Assembly: GCF_003641185.1 (NCBI RefSeq)
Contig: NZ_CP032757.1
Location: forward strand, 3,348,001-3,412,000
DNA length: 64,000 nucleotides
Reading direction: 5' to 3'
DNA from: Lactiplantibacillus pentosus
Lineage (GTDB): Bacteria > Bacillota > Bacilli > Lactobacillales > Lactobacillaceae
A program made the translations under genes and the position numbers. Under the pieces are notes generated by a model. It saw only the letters and a program-made list of their open reading frames with translations. It was not told where the DNA came from and did not search any database. Below are positions 36,956 to 44,576 of this stretch, one piece after another. Numbering within the stretch: the stretch's first letter is position 1; each line of letters begins with the position of its first letter.

Positions 36956-37276
36956 ATGATTAAAGAAATTCATGATCAAGATTTTGCCAAAGAAACGGAT
37001 ACTGGGATTGCCGTCGTTGATTTCCGCGCTGACTGGTGCCCGCCATGTCGGATGATGGACCCAATTTTGAAGTCATTGTCCGAAGATGCCAACTACAAAG
37101 ACAAGGTCAACTTTGTCTCATTGAATGTCGACAACGATAAAGAAATTGCGAGCCAATTCCAAGTTCAAGGGATCCCAACCTTCCTAATCAAGAAGGATGG
37201 CCAAGTCGTCAGTCATCTCGTGGGCGCGCGGCCAAAGCCAGCCTTTGAATCCGAACTACGAAAAGCACTCGATTAA
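36956..37276 (+). CDS. Thioredoxin-family protein with WCPPC active site
   Basis: A 106-aa thioredoxin fold: VVDFRADWCPPCRMMDP, the cis-Pro loop GIPTFLI, and the final helix. The active site is Cys-Pro-Pro-Cys in place of Cys-Gly-Pro-Cys, a change that shifts redox potential in studied thioredoxins. CTGGAGGGG precedes the ATG. First gene of an operon with a CsoR-family regulator 17 bp downstream and under a CsoR-like operator. Confidence 0.88.
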   Translation: MIKEIHDQDFAKETDTGIAVVDFRADWCPPCRMMDPILKSLSEDANYKDKVNFVSLNVDNDKEIASQFQVQGIPTFLIKKDGQVVSHLVGARPKPAFESELRKALD

Positions 37277-37293
37277 GTCGACGGGAGGTCTCC

Positions 37294-37563
37294 ATGGCAG
37301 CTACCGAAGAATATGTGACGAGTAAACAAATTCAGACCCGTTTGAAGCGCTCCGCTGGTCAACTGGACGGCGTCTTGCGGATGATGGATGAGGGCCGCCC
37401 TTGCGACGACGTTCTCGTTCAACTTTCCGCGGTCAAGTCCAGCATCGACAAGGCAATGAAACTGGTCATTGCCCGCAATATCAATAATTGCGTCGATAAT
37501 ATGACAAGTGCCGATGTTCAGAACCTTGAGCACTCATTAGACTTGTTGTTAAAAACGAAATAA
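37294..37563 (+). CDS. CsoR/CstR-family (DUF156) regulator
   Basis: An 89-aa helical repressor. RLKRSAGQLDGVLRMMDEGRPCDDVLVQLSAVKSSIDKA is the family core. The first ligand Cys is in RPCDD and the second in INNCVD. In copper-sensing CsoR a His stands four residues before the second Cys; here that place is Asn (ARNINNC). A Cys pair without the His is the CstR pattern, which senses persulfides or thiol oxidation. GGGAGG precedes the ATG. Probably represses its own operon. Confidence 0.85.
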   Translation: MAATEEYVTSKQIQTRLKRSAGQLDGVLRMMDEGRPCDDVLVQLSAVKSSIDKAMKLVIARNINNCVDNMTSADVQNLEHSLDLLLKTK

Positions 37564-37654
37564 CATAAACAGTAAATAATCGACCGTATCTCCTGCGGTC
37601 GCCATATGGATTCTGATTACCTCATTAAATAAATTGATGAGGTGCTTTTGAAGG

Positions 37655-37709
37655 AAAAGAGTGTTCTGAGCTTCTCTCAAAAACCGAGAAGTTCAGAACA
37701 CTCTTTTTT
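37655..37709. terminator. Strong bidirectional terminator
   Basis: AAAAGAGTGTTCTGA-CTTCTC and GAGAAG-TCAGAACACTCTTTTTT, 9-nt loop. Confidence 0.9.
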
Positions 37710-37853
37710 ACTGGAAATAATTTGTAAAACAATTCGGGAAAACAATACGGTTAATTATTTACTGCTTACTCAGAAAAACACATAAAGTATTGCTCATTTG
37801 GCCTGTTTATCGACTCAATTATAGGGCCTCACAATCATTTTCCGCCTTCTCAA

Positions 37854-38369
37854 TTATTCATTCAATAAATCGTAATACTTGGGTTCGTCAACGGGAAGAG
37901 CTTTTGCACTGATTTCGATGCTTTCGGCTAACAGTTGATAAAAGTCAGCTATCATAATCGATTTATGTTTCAAACGAAACTGAGAAATCGTCTTCCAGTG
38001 ATTACCGTCATCCTCGCTAATCTTGCCATTCAAGTGCGTTGCTAGATATGCAACTAAATTGTAAAATCCTTTTTGATTGAAAGGTAACTCAGTTTCATAC
38101 TCAGTAAACACCGCAATTTCTTTAGAATTATCTCTAACTGGCTGTATAAGTAATCCGTCTGCCTTCCATTCCAAGGGAATATTCTTCCATTCTGGATTTA
38201 AGTCACTTGGAAATAGAGAAAAAGATAGTCGAAATTCATCTTTCAAAGTTTGTGCGGTACCGGCATGGTTAATCCACAGTCCGTTCTTGTCTATTCCCCA
38301 AATCAATTCAGCTAAATCATCTAACTCAATATTAATCTTGTTTTGATTGACTTCAACTAAAGCACGCAT
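37854..38369 (-). CDS. Probable immunity protein of a decayed toxin
   Basis: A 171-aa soluble protein with no motif I can name. It starts at 38369 (GTGAGG upstream), 11 bases after the stop of a toxin-like C-terminal fragment on the same strand. That toxin-then-immunity order, low GC content and lack of homology signals fit an immunity gene of a contact or secreted polymorphic toxin. The acidic C-terminus (VDEPKYYDLLNE) also fits. Function is inferred from context only. Confidence 0.5.
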   Translation of the reverse strand: MRALVEVNQNKINIELDDLAELIWGIDKNGLWINHAGTAQTLKDEFRLSFSLFPSDLNPEWKNIPLEWKADGLLIQPVRDNSKEIAVFTEYETELPFNQKGFYNLVAYLATHLNGKISEDDGNHWKTISQFRLKHKSIMIADFYQLLAESIEISAKALPVDEPKYYDLLNE

Positions 38370-38380
38370 TTTTGTCATCC

Positions 38381-38782
38381 TCACTTTAATGATTGTGCAG
38401 CTTTATAAATTGCTTTCCCGATTTTCTGTAAATTACCAGATGTGAACTGGTTTCTCGTTTGTTTTCTGAGGGCTCTTATTGCATCTTGGACACTGTTAAT
38501 ATCAGAATAATCAAGACGTGAAACAAGTTATTAACTTTTCTTGCATCCGGCGCATTCGATGTTCCAAAACCGCCTCTAAAATATCATCGCAGATTCCTTC
38601 TGACACAGCATCCGTACAAATGTCCTCTATTACCATAATGGAGCTTTTTTTATATCATCCACTTTTTTGACCGGTCGCATTGGTTTTGATAGCCTATTTT
38701 ACTTCTGTTGCACAGTTTTTGCGTGATAGCCATCCAAATCATAATCTGATAATGAAGCTTTTGCTAAATTTAGGGCATATGA
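38381..38782 (-). pseudogene. Decayed toxin gene, C-terminal remnant
   Basis: Three minus-strand pieces in different frames. 38699-38782 reads ALNLAKASLSDYDLDGYHAK and then stops; about 38510-38636 reads ...DDILEAVLEHRMRRMQEK; 38381-38527 reads LVSRLDYSDINSV...RKQTRNQFTSGNLQKIGKA and ends 11 bases before the immunity-like gene. The basic C-terminal end and its position suggest the toxic domain of a polymorphic toxin. No single frame spans it and no start survives. Confidence 0.45.
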
Positions 38783-38833
38783 CTACTGCGGGCCCGCTAC
38801 TGCAACACTTTTACTGAACGTGTACGTATTAAC

Positions 38834-39072
38834 TTATTGGAAGGCCTGTAAGAGATATACCGGTTTTGGCCGGTAACCTGGCATTGTAGTTGCCTCACCT
38901 TGCTTGTATTTTTGCTTATAATTATAAACCTCATATAGCTTAGCAGTGCTTCGTTGAAGTGCGTCATCAGATAACTGATCAAGTGTGTGTTAAAAAATTG
39001 ACAATCAGCACCCTGATAAGTCTTCAACATTAGTTGTTCATAGCGCTTGTTAGCGGGCTTACGAAACAACAC
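38834..39072 (-). pseudogene. Frameshifted gene fragment of unknown function
   Basis: From GTG 39072 the frame reads ANKRYEQLMLKTYQGADC; near the CACACAC run at about 38984-38992 the sensible reading moves to another frame, LDQLSDDALQRSTAKLYEVY...TMPGYRPKPVYLLQAFQ, ending at TAA 38834. The second part has protein-like composition. A terminator stands just upstream and there is no ribosome binding site, so this is probably the 3' end of a lost gene. Confidence 0.45.
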
Positions 39073-39084
39073 TCAATCGATTCA

Positions 39085-39150
39085 AAAAAACGCGCATGAT
39101 TGCAGCATCAAGTTAACTTGATAGCCGCAATCACGCACGTTTTTTATTAA
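39085..39150. terminator. Terminator-like hairpin
   Basis: AAAACG-GC-GATTGC and GCAATC-GC-CGTTTTTT with an inner palindrome ATCAAGTTAACTTGAT. Confidence 0.75.
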
Positions 39151-39193
39151 TCATTAATACTAACTAAAGTTTGTCGTTTCTTAATATTCAGCG

Positions 39194-39295
39194 CTCAATT
39201 GTACCAAGTAAAGTGGTCATTCATCCGTCAATCGAGCAGCTACCCGACTATCAGGCTGAGCGAGCACGCACTGCCGAACAGTAAGCCATCTCAAC
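39194..39295. repeat. Palindromic repeat element, copy E (internally deleted)
   Basis: Starts CTCAATTGTACCAAG and GTGGTCATTCATCCG-CAATCGAGC like the left end of copy C, then jumps to CACGCACTGCCGAACAGTAAGCCATCT like the right end of copy D. The middle hairpins are missing. Confidence 0.6.
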
Positions 39296-39340
39296 TACCA
39301 ACAGCGACAGTTGTTTCCCGATTGTCACCAGCTAACGCCA

Positions 39341-39544
39341 CTAATCCTTCCAATCGCCCTTTTTCCAATCATCATGGTTCCAATCATCTTTTTTCCAGTC
39401 ATCGTCGTCATCACTGTGGGACTGCTCGGTATCCTTGGGCGCTCGTTTTGCTCGTTTCAACAGTACTGTCGTTGAAACAACCGTTACGAACCCAGTCGCG
39501 ATAATAAAGACAAACGTCCACATGATAATATCACTAATCGACAT
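39341..39544 (-). CDS. Small membrane protein with DDWKK-type tail
   Basis: A 67-aa protein: one membrane helix (residues 7-29), a short basic stretch, then a cytoplasmic-side tail of acidic and tryptophan repeats (DDDDDWKKDDWNHDDWKKGDWKD in blocks of DDW-K/H). Translation is well supported by AGGGAGGG before the ATG and by a promoter with TTGCTA, 17 bp, TATACT (39603 to 39575, minus strand). The function is unknown; the Asp/His/Trp-rich tail could bind metal or another protein. Confidence 0.7.
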   Translation of the reverse strand: MSISDIIMWTFVFIIATGFVTVVSTTVLLKRAKRAPKDTEQSHSDDDDDWKKDDWNHDDWKKGDWKD

Positions 39545-39574
39545 CTTGGGGTCCCTCCCTTAATTAATGTCGCT

Positions 39575-39603
39575 AGTATAGCGCAGCCTAGTCACAATAG
39601 CAA
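39575..39603 (-). promoter_or_regulatory. Promoter of the 67-aa membrane protein
   Basis: Minus strand TTGCTA, 17-bp spacer, TATACT. Confidence 0.65.
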
Positions 39604-39651
39604 AAGTGCCCGGAATCGCCTGCCCACACAATGGCGATCCCGAGCACTTCA
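39604..39651 (-). terminator. Terminator of the chaperone/Dps operon
   Basis: On the minus strand AAGTGC-CGG-ATCGCC and GGCGAT-CCG-GCACTTTT. Confidence 0.75.
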
Positions 39652-39670
39652 TTTGAATTGACCTGACTAA

Positions 39671-40225
39671 TTAGTCATCATCATCTTCGTCTTCTTCATC
39701 TAGTCCGGTACGTGCGTCATTGCCCAAGTAGGCTTGCAGTTCCCGGATGTTGCGATTATTGCTGCCGCGGTAAGCGACTAACCATGCGGCTAATGCTGGC
39801 CGGGTCTCTTTTTCAGCTAACTTGATAGCCCGGTCAACGAATAGGTTTTCCGTATCAAAATCCTTGATGGTTGCGGCCACGAGTTCATCAGCGGATTGGT
39901 ACTTGAAAGCCCCGTTTTCTTCCAACATTGAATACTTGGTTAATTCAGCCGTTGTGGAAGATGGTTTTTGGTTTTCATCTAAAAGTAAGTCACCGAGTTC
40001 AGCAAACTGACGGACATTTTGGTCGATCAGTTGTTGATATTCCGTCCGCAATGCCAATGATTGCGGGCCTTTGACGTACCATTTGACCTGACTTAACTTA
40101 ACATAGGCGACCATTAGATTCGACAGGATGTGATTCGTCATCGCACCGGCAGTCGGGACGTGGTGGTCAATATCACTTTGTTTTAATTCAGCGGCGTATT
40201 GTTCATCGATTGTTAATTCACTCAT
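39671..40225 (-). CDS. Dps/ferritin-like protein with degenerate ferroxidase site
   Basis: A 184-aa four-helix ferritin-like protein of the Dps type. The Dps hallmark is seen as QVKWYVKGPQSLALRTEYQQLID. The two ferroxidase histidines expected there (HW-VKG and ALH) read Lys and Arg, so classical iron oxidation is unlikely. The C-terminal tail (GLDEEDEDDDD) is strongly acidic. It follows a copper-chaperone-like gene by 12 bp and shares its FNR-type box. Possible roles are DNA or protein protection or a different metal; not known. Confidence 0.75.
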   Translation of the reverse strand: MSELTIDEQYAAELKQSDIDHHVPTAGAMTNHILSNLMVAYVKLSQVKWYVKGPQSLALRTEYQQLIDQNVRQFAELGDLLLDENQKPSSTTAELTKYSMLEENGAFKYQSADELVAATIKDFDTENLFVDRAIKLAEKETRPALAAWLVAYRGSNNRNIRELQAYLGNDARTGLDEEDEDDDD

Positions 40226-40237
40226 GAATGCGTCCTC

Positions 40238-40456
40238 CTATTTAACCTTAACGTTTTCTACTTCATAGCCCAAACCGGTAACGACTTGTGCCAAATCATC
40301 GGCCGACGTTACTTCTGGATCAAAGTTGGCCTTGACCTTGCTAGCATTGAATAACACTTTGACATTTTCGACACCCTCGTGGTTCGACACAGCCTTTTCA
40401 ATCTTGGTCATGCATGATGGGCAGGTCAACGTTCCTAATTGCATAATAATTTTCAT
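40238..40456 (-). CDS. HMA-domain metal chaperone, CopZ-like
   Basis: A 72-aa single heavy-metal-associated domain, beta-alpha-beta-beta-alpha-beta, with the metal site LTCPSCMTKIE (Cys-x-x-Cys). Such chaperones hand Cu(I) or similar ions to P1B ATPases. CGGAGG precedes the ATG. It is the first gene of an operon with the Dps-like protein and its promoter carries an FNR-type box, as does the P1B ATPase at 33 kb, which has no metal-binding domain of its own; a functional pairing is plausible. Confidence 0.85.
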   Translation of the reverse strand: MKIIMQLGTLTCPSCMTKIEKAVSNHEGVENVKVLFNASKVKANFDPEVTSADDLAQVVTGLGYEVENVKVK

Positions 40457-40520
40457 CTCAATTACCTCCGTATCAACTCATTTGATAGTTCTATCATAAC
40501 CGGATTTTATTGATAAGAAC

Positions 40521-40534
40521 TTGACCGCCGTCAA
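40521..40534 (-). promoter_or_regulatory. FNR-type box before the chaperone/Dps operon
   Basis: TTGACCGCCGTCAA, dyad like the one at 33072. The -10 TATGAT is at 40498-40493 (minus strand), which again puts the box centre at about -41.5. Confidence 0.7.
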
Positions 40535-40659
40535 GAAATAATAAAAAGTTTTCAGTTACAATAAAATTGTTAAAAATCAAGCCATAGATGAAACGCGAAC
40601 GCCTACGCCATAGCAGAAATCTGGTATAGTAAAGGTGAATCTAATTAGGGGGTGTTCTC

Positions 40660-41325
40660 ATGGCAGAGCATGAATGCGTTCAGTTAGTGCCGATTTTCAA
40701 GGAACTCGCTGATGAACAGTTAGATACAATTGAAACGATCGTTCAGCATCATCACTTTCCAGCCGGCAGCACCATTTTCAGCGCTGACGACCCACTCGAT
40801 TCGTTGATGATTCTCGCCAACGGCCAAGTCAAAGTTTATCAATTAGCCGCAAATGGCCGGGAACAGTTACTGTACTTATTACAAACTGGTGATATTGATG
40901 GCGAAGCTGCCTTATTCGAGAACCAACGCCGCACGTCTTTTGGCGAAGCGCTGGTTCCGACCGATGTCTGCAGCATCCGCCGCGCCGACTTTCAAGCGTT
41001 GATGCAACAATATCCTAGCATCAGCATCAACGTCTTAAACGTCTTCGGCAGACGGCTCACCCAGCTGGAACGCCAAACAACGAGCACGGCGACCGAGTCC
41101 GTCGAAGCGCGCCTAGCCAACTACCTTACGGAAACGGCGGCTGCACTCAAGACGGACGCGTTTAAATTACCATTAAAGAAGAAGGACTTGGCGACCTTCT
41201 TGGGAACCACCCCTGAAAGCATTAGCCGCAAGCTCGCCTTGTTTGAACGCCAAGGCCTGATTACCCAAAAGACTGGCAAAATTATCAAAATCAACGATGC
41301 AGACCAACTGTTATTAACTGAATAA
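40660..41325 (+). CDS. flp: Crp/Fnr-family regulator, FLP-like
   Basis: A 221-aa regulator with an N-terminal cyclic-nucleotide-type beta barrel (about 10-120), a dimer helix, and a C-terminal winged helix LPLKKKDLATFLGTTPESISRKL. The recognition helix has E-x-x-S-R, the FNR pattern for TTGAT. It lacks an FNR iron-sulfur Cys cluster and has two cysteines, Cys6 and Cys104, close to the Cys5/Cys102 dithiol switch of L. casei FLP. Thus it is probably a thiol redox switch. Divergent from the chaperone/Dps operon, whose box it likely binds. Confidence 0.82.
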   Translation: MAEHECVQLVPIFKELADEQLDTIETIVQHHHFPAGSTIFSADDPLDSLMILANGQVKVYQLAANGREQLLYLLQTGDIDGEAALFENQRRTSFGEALVPTDVCSIRRADFQALMQQYPSISINVLNVFGRRLTQLERQTTSTATESVEARLANYLTETAAALKTDAFKLPLKKKDLATFLGTTPESISRKLALFERQGLITQKTGKIIKINDADQLLLTE

Positions 41326-41332
41326 GATAATC

Positions 41333-41384
41333 AAACCAACCGGATGGCGATTCACAACCTGTGATCGTTCATCCGGTTGGTTTG
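41333..41384 (+). terminator. Terminator of flp
   Basis: AAACCAACCGGATG and CATCCGGTTGGTTTG. Confidence 0.85.
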
Positions 41385-41635
41385 TTCACCCGCCTATTTT
41401 TGCGCTACTTGCGCCCGTAATCTTGGCCCAACCAATCGTATATAAGGGCCCCAATTAACGCGATTGCCGTGACTGAAGCGCGCCGTTTGGCCACTACATC
41501 CACTCGGTTTAATTTTGCCGACAGCTCTCACTATCCAAAATCATTTTAATTTTCAGCGGTTCTCGACGATACCACTTGGATTAATCTAAGGTATAATTAA
41601 ACTAGTATTAGAAAATTTATTAGGGAGTGGATTTA

Positions 41636-43552
41636 ATGGCAACCATTAATCAAGCAGCAGTAAAACAAGATCTCTACGATGCCGTCAATGGCGAGTGGCT
41701 CAAAACCGCCGTCATTCCGGATGACCATTCTTCAACTGGTGGCTTCATGGACTTAGTCGATGCCATCGAAAAAACGTTAATGCATGATTTTGATGCCATG
41801 GCTGCGGGTTCAGTTGAACCTGATAATCCCCAGCTAGCTGAATTTATCAAGTTTTACCGCTTAGCCAAAGATTTTAAGCAACGCGACGCTAACGGGGCCG
41901 AACCACTATTACCATGCCTCAAGCAAGTCGATAGTCTAAGTGATTTTGCTGACTTACAACAACGGATGCCCGATTGGATCTACGACGGCCTCCCATTGCC
42001 ATTCAGCCTGGACGTCGACGCTGACATGAAGAACACCAAGGTCAACGCCCTCTTCGCCCAAGCACCCGGCACCATTTTGCCCGACAAGACTTACTACGAC
42101 GAAGGCAACCAGGCCGGCCCTAAGTTACTCGCCATCTACGCACAAATGATGACTGAACTGCTTCAAAAGACCGGTTACGATGAAGCGGAAGCCAAACAAA
42201 TCGTCGACGACACCTTGAAGTTTGACCGGTTGATCGTGCCGTGGGTCAAATCCGCTGAAGAATCCGCTGATTACAGCAAGATGTATAACCCTCGTAAATT
42301 CAACGATTTCGTCAACACAAGTCGGTACTTAGACTTGGCTGCCATCACGTATTCGGTCATCGATGGTAATCCTGAACAAGTCATCCTGCCAGAACCCGCC
42401 TTCTTTGACCATTTCAATGACGTGGTCAATCCGGACAACTTCGGCTTGATGAAGAACTGGATGAAAGCGAAGTTAGTTCAACGCTACAGTGGCTACTTAA
42501 GTGACGACATGCGGGTCTTAGCGACGACCTACTCCCGGGCCCTCTCTGGACAAAAGGAACCACGTAACCAGGCGAAGAGCGCCTACTACCTCGCAACCGG
42601 CACGTTTGACCAAGTCGTTGGCCTCTACTATGGTCACAAATACTTCGGTGAAGCTGCCAAAGCTGACGTGCATCAGATGGTCGAGAAAATGATTGGCGTC
42701 TACAAGCGCCGTCTGCAAGCCAACACTTGGCTCAGTGCCGATACCCGTGCCAAGGCCGTCACCAAGCTTGATAAATTAGGCATTCAAGTCGGTTACCCTG
42801 ATAAATTGGAAGCCATCTACACGAAGTTCAAGACGCACACCCCTGAACAAGGCGGCAACGTGTTGAGTAACGTGCTCCACTTCAACCGACTTGCTCGGCA
42901 AGACATGTTCTCAAAATGGGGTAAGGCCACGGACCGGACGCGCTGGGAAATGAGTGCGGACACAGTCAACGCTTACTACCACCCATTCATGAATATCATC
43001 GTCTTCCCTGCAGCAATCTTGCAAGCACCGTTCTATAGTCTCGAGCAGTCTTCTAGCGCGAACTACGGTGGTATCGGTGCCGTGATTGCCCATGAAATCT
43101 CACACGCCTTCGATAACAACGGCGCGCTGTTCGACGAATTTGGGAACTTGCATAACTGGTGGACAGACGAAGATTCCGCACACTTCAAGGAACTCGCCAA
43201 GTCGATGATCAGTGAATTTGACGGTCTCGACTTCGCTGGCGCTAAGGTCAACGGGACACTGACGGTATCTGAAAACATTGCCGATGCCGGTGGTCTGAGT
43301 TGTGCTGAAGAAGCAGCCAAGGGCGAAGACGACGTCGACCTCAACGCCTTCTTCACCAACTGGGCCATGATCTGGCGGATGAAAGCAACAACGGAATACA
43401 TGCAACTGTTACTTTCAATCGACGTCCACGCCCCAGCTAAGTTGCGGGCCAATGTGCAACCAAAGAATCTGGATGACTTCTACACGACCTTCGATATCCA
43501 ACCTGAAGACGCGATGTACTTGGCACCAGAAAAACGGGTCAAGATTTGGTAA
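41636..43552 (+). CDS. pepO: M13 family endopeptidase PepO
   Basis: Zinc metallo-endopeptidase that cleaves oligopeptides in the cytoplasm; 638 aa, full neprilysin-type length. The zinc site HEISHAFD is near residue 486, the third ligand and Asp in ENIADAGG near 545, and the substrate-binding VNAYYHP before it. The C-terminus ends in RVKIW, close to the usual C/W ending. No signal peptide, so unlike mammalian relatives it acts inside. ATG at 41636 follows AGGGAGTGG; a GTG 9 bases upstream overlaps that site. Single gene. Confidence 0.92.
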   Translation: MATINQAAVKQDLYDAVNGEWLKTAVIPDDHSSTGGFMDLVDAIEKTLMHDFDAMAAGSVEPDNPQLAEFIKFYRLAKDFKQRDANGAEPLLPCLKQVDSLSDFADLQQRMPDWIYDGLPLPFSLDVDADMKNTKVNALFAQAPGTILPDKTYYDEGNQAGPKLLAIYAQMMTELLQKTGYDEAEAKQIVDDTLKFDRLIVPWVKSAEESADYSKMYNPRKFNDFVNTSRYLDLAAITYSVIDGNPEQVILPEPAFFDHFNDVVNPDNFGLMKNWMKAKLVQRYSGYLSDDMRVLATTYSRALSGQKEPRNQAKSAYYLATGTFDQVVGLYYGHKYFGEAAKADVHQMVEKMIGVYKRRLQANTWLSADTRAKAVTKLDKLGIQVGYPDKLEAIYTKFKTHTPEQGGNVLSNVLHFNRLARQDMFSKWGKATDRTRWEMSADTVNAYYHPFMNIIVFPAAILQAPFYSLEQSSSANYGGIGAVIAHEISHAFDNNGALFDEFGNLHNWWTDEDSAHFKELAKSMISEFDGLDFAGAKVNGTLTVSENIADAGGLSCAEEAAKGEDDVDLNAFFTNWAMIWRMKATTEYMQLLLSIDVHAPAKLRANVQPKNLDDFYTTFDIQPEDAMYLAPEKRVKIW

Positions 43553-43591
43553 TTTAATTCTTATTGTTTAAACTAAAATAAATAACTAAAA

Positions 43592-43634
43592 TAAATCGGT
43601 TCTTCGAGCTTGTGACTCGGAGGACCGATTTTTA
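43592..43634. terminator. Terminator of pepO
   Basis: AAATCGGT-C-TCGAG and CTCG-G-ACCGATTTTT. Confidence 0.8.
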
Positions 43635-43698
43635 GGTTGGTGGGGTTGTTGGTGCTGATAGCAGACTAAAAGTAAGCCTTTATTATAACATCGAGTAA

Positions 43699-43729
43699 AA
43701 TCATTAGTATTTTTTGAAATGTAATGATT
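43699..43729. repeat. AT-rich inverted repeat
   Basis: AATCATTA and TAATGATT 15 bases apart, followed by TTTTC; may be a second terminator. The rest of the pepO/GNAT spacer has a TATAAT at 43742 and no gene. Confidence 0.4.
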
Positions 43730-43902
43730 TTTCACATGAGATATAATTGTGCTTACTTTTTTAGAAGACTAAGTGCTTTATGGTGGAATATTCAAAACAG
43801 TTACTAGTCCAAATCATCCATACCCAGCCCACCCCCAGACCCGTGGTACAATAGACTTATCGTTTCACATCGAAATAACTCATTTAAAGGAGCACGCGCT
43901 TG

Positions 43903-44379
43903 ATGTCACAATTTGAAAAATACCATCCTATTTTGACGCCGCACTATGCATTTGATTGGCTCACGAAAGTCCGCGTGGTCGACGTCTTCAATCTCTACCA
44001 AACGACCGATACGACCGTGACCATGGCAGCGACGGCCGACCGTATCAATCAAGTGATGCGCGAGATTTTTAATGATCGTCAGCTGATTTGGGGCGTTACT
44101 GATCGGACTACGAATGATTTCTGCGGACAGGTCGGGTTTGCGCCAATTGATATGGCTGCCCACCAAGCAACGTTGACAGTCCAGCTGACGGACGCTAATC
44201 ATGATGTCGCCCCCTTAACGGAAATTCTGGAACGACTCGTGGCATTCGGCACCGTCGAATTAAAACTCCAGCAGCTCAAATTAGCTTTATCTCAACCAGA
44301 TCCACTTATGGGACAAGCGCTGACAACTTTGGGCTTTACGACTACCGACAACTTAAACTTTGACTACCAAGCGGCCTAG
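43903..44379 (+). CDS. GNAT-like N-acetyltransferase
   Basis: A 158-aa protein with the layout of RimJ/RimL-type acetyltransferases: start YHPILTPHYAFDWLTKV, a central beta sheet (LIWGVTDRTTNDFCGQVGF, then ATLTVQL) and a C-terminal LKLALSQPDPLMGQALTTLGF. The acetyl-CoA loop (R/Q-x-x-G-x-G/A) is poorly conserved, so activity is uncertain. AAAGGAGC precedes the ATG. Confidence 0.6.
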   Translation: MSQFEKYHPILTPHYAFDWLTKVRVVDVFNLYQTTDTTVTMAATADRINQVMREIFNDRQLIWGVTDRTTNDFCGQVGFAPIDMAAHQATLTVQLTDANHDVAPLTEILERLVAFGTVELKLQQLKLALSQPDPLMGQALTTLGFTTTDNLNFDYQAA

Positions 44380-44489
44380 GCACGCGCACCTTTAATAGTA
44401 GGGTCAATCTTCTCAACACAAGCGTGTGGGGATCGCCCTATCCAGCAACGATTGACCGTTAACCGTCGTACCACCCAACCTGTCACCAA

Positions 44490-44551
44490 CAAAAAAGATG
44501 CACCGCTGATCCGAACAATATATGTTTCGGATCAGCGGTGCATCTTTTTCG
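44490..44551. terminator. Strong bidirectional terminator
   Basis: AAAAAAGATGCACCGCTGATCCGAA and its complement TTCGGATCAGCGGTGCATCTTTTT, converging GNAT and peroxidase genes. Confidence 0.9.
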
Positions 44552-44576
44552 AGTCAAAATAACTCGTTTAATTCAA

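Noticed and set aside
38515..38526. Second parS-like site (GACGTGAAACA)
   Set aside because: Only one half of the dyad matches; the left half is unrelated.
39109..39124. ATCAAGTTAACTTGAT as a regulator box
   Set aside because: It is the top of a terminator stem and has the halves in inverted order relative to the FNR-type boxes.
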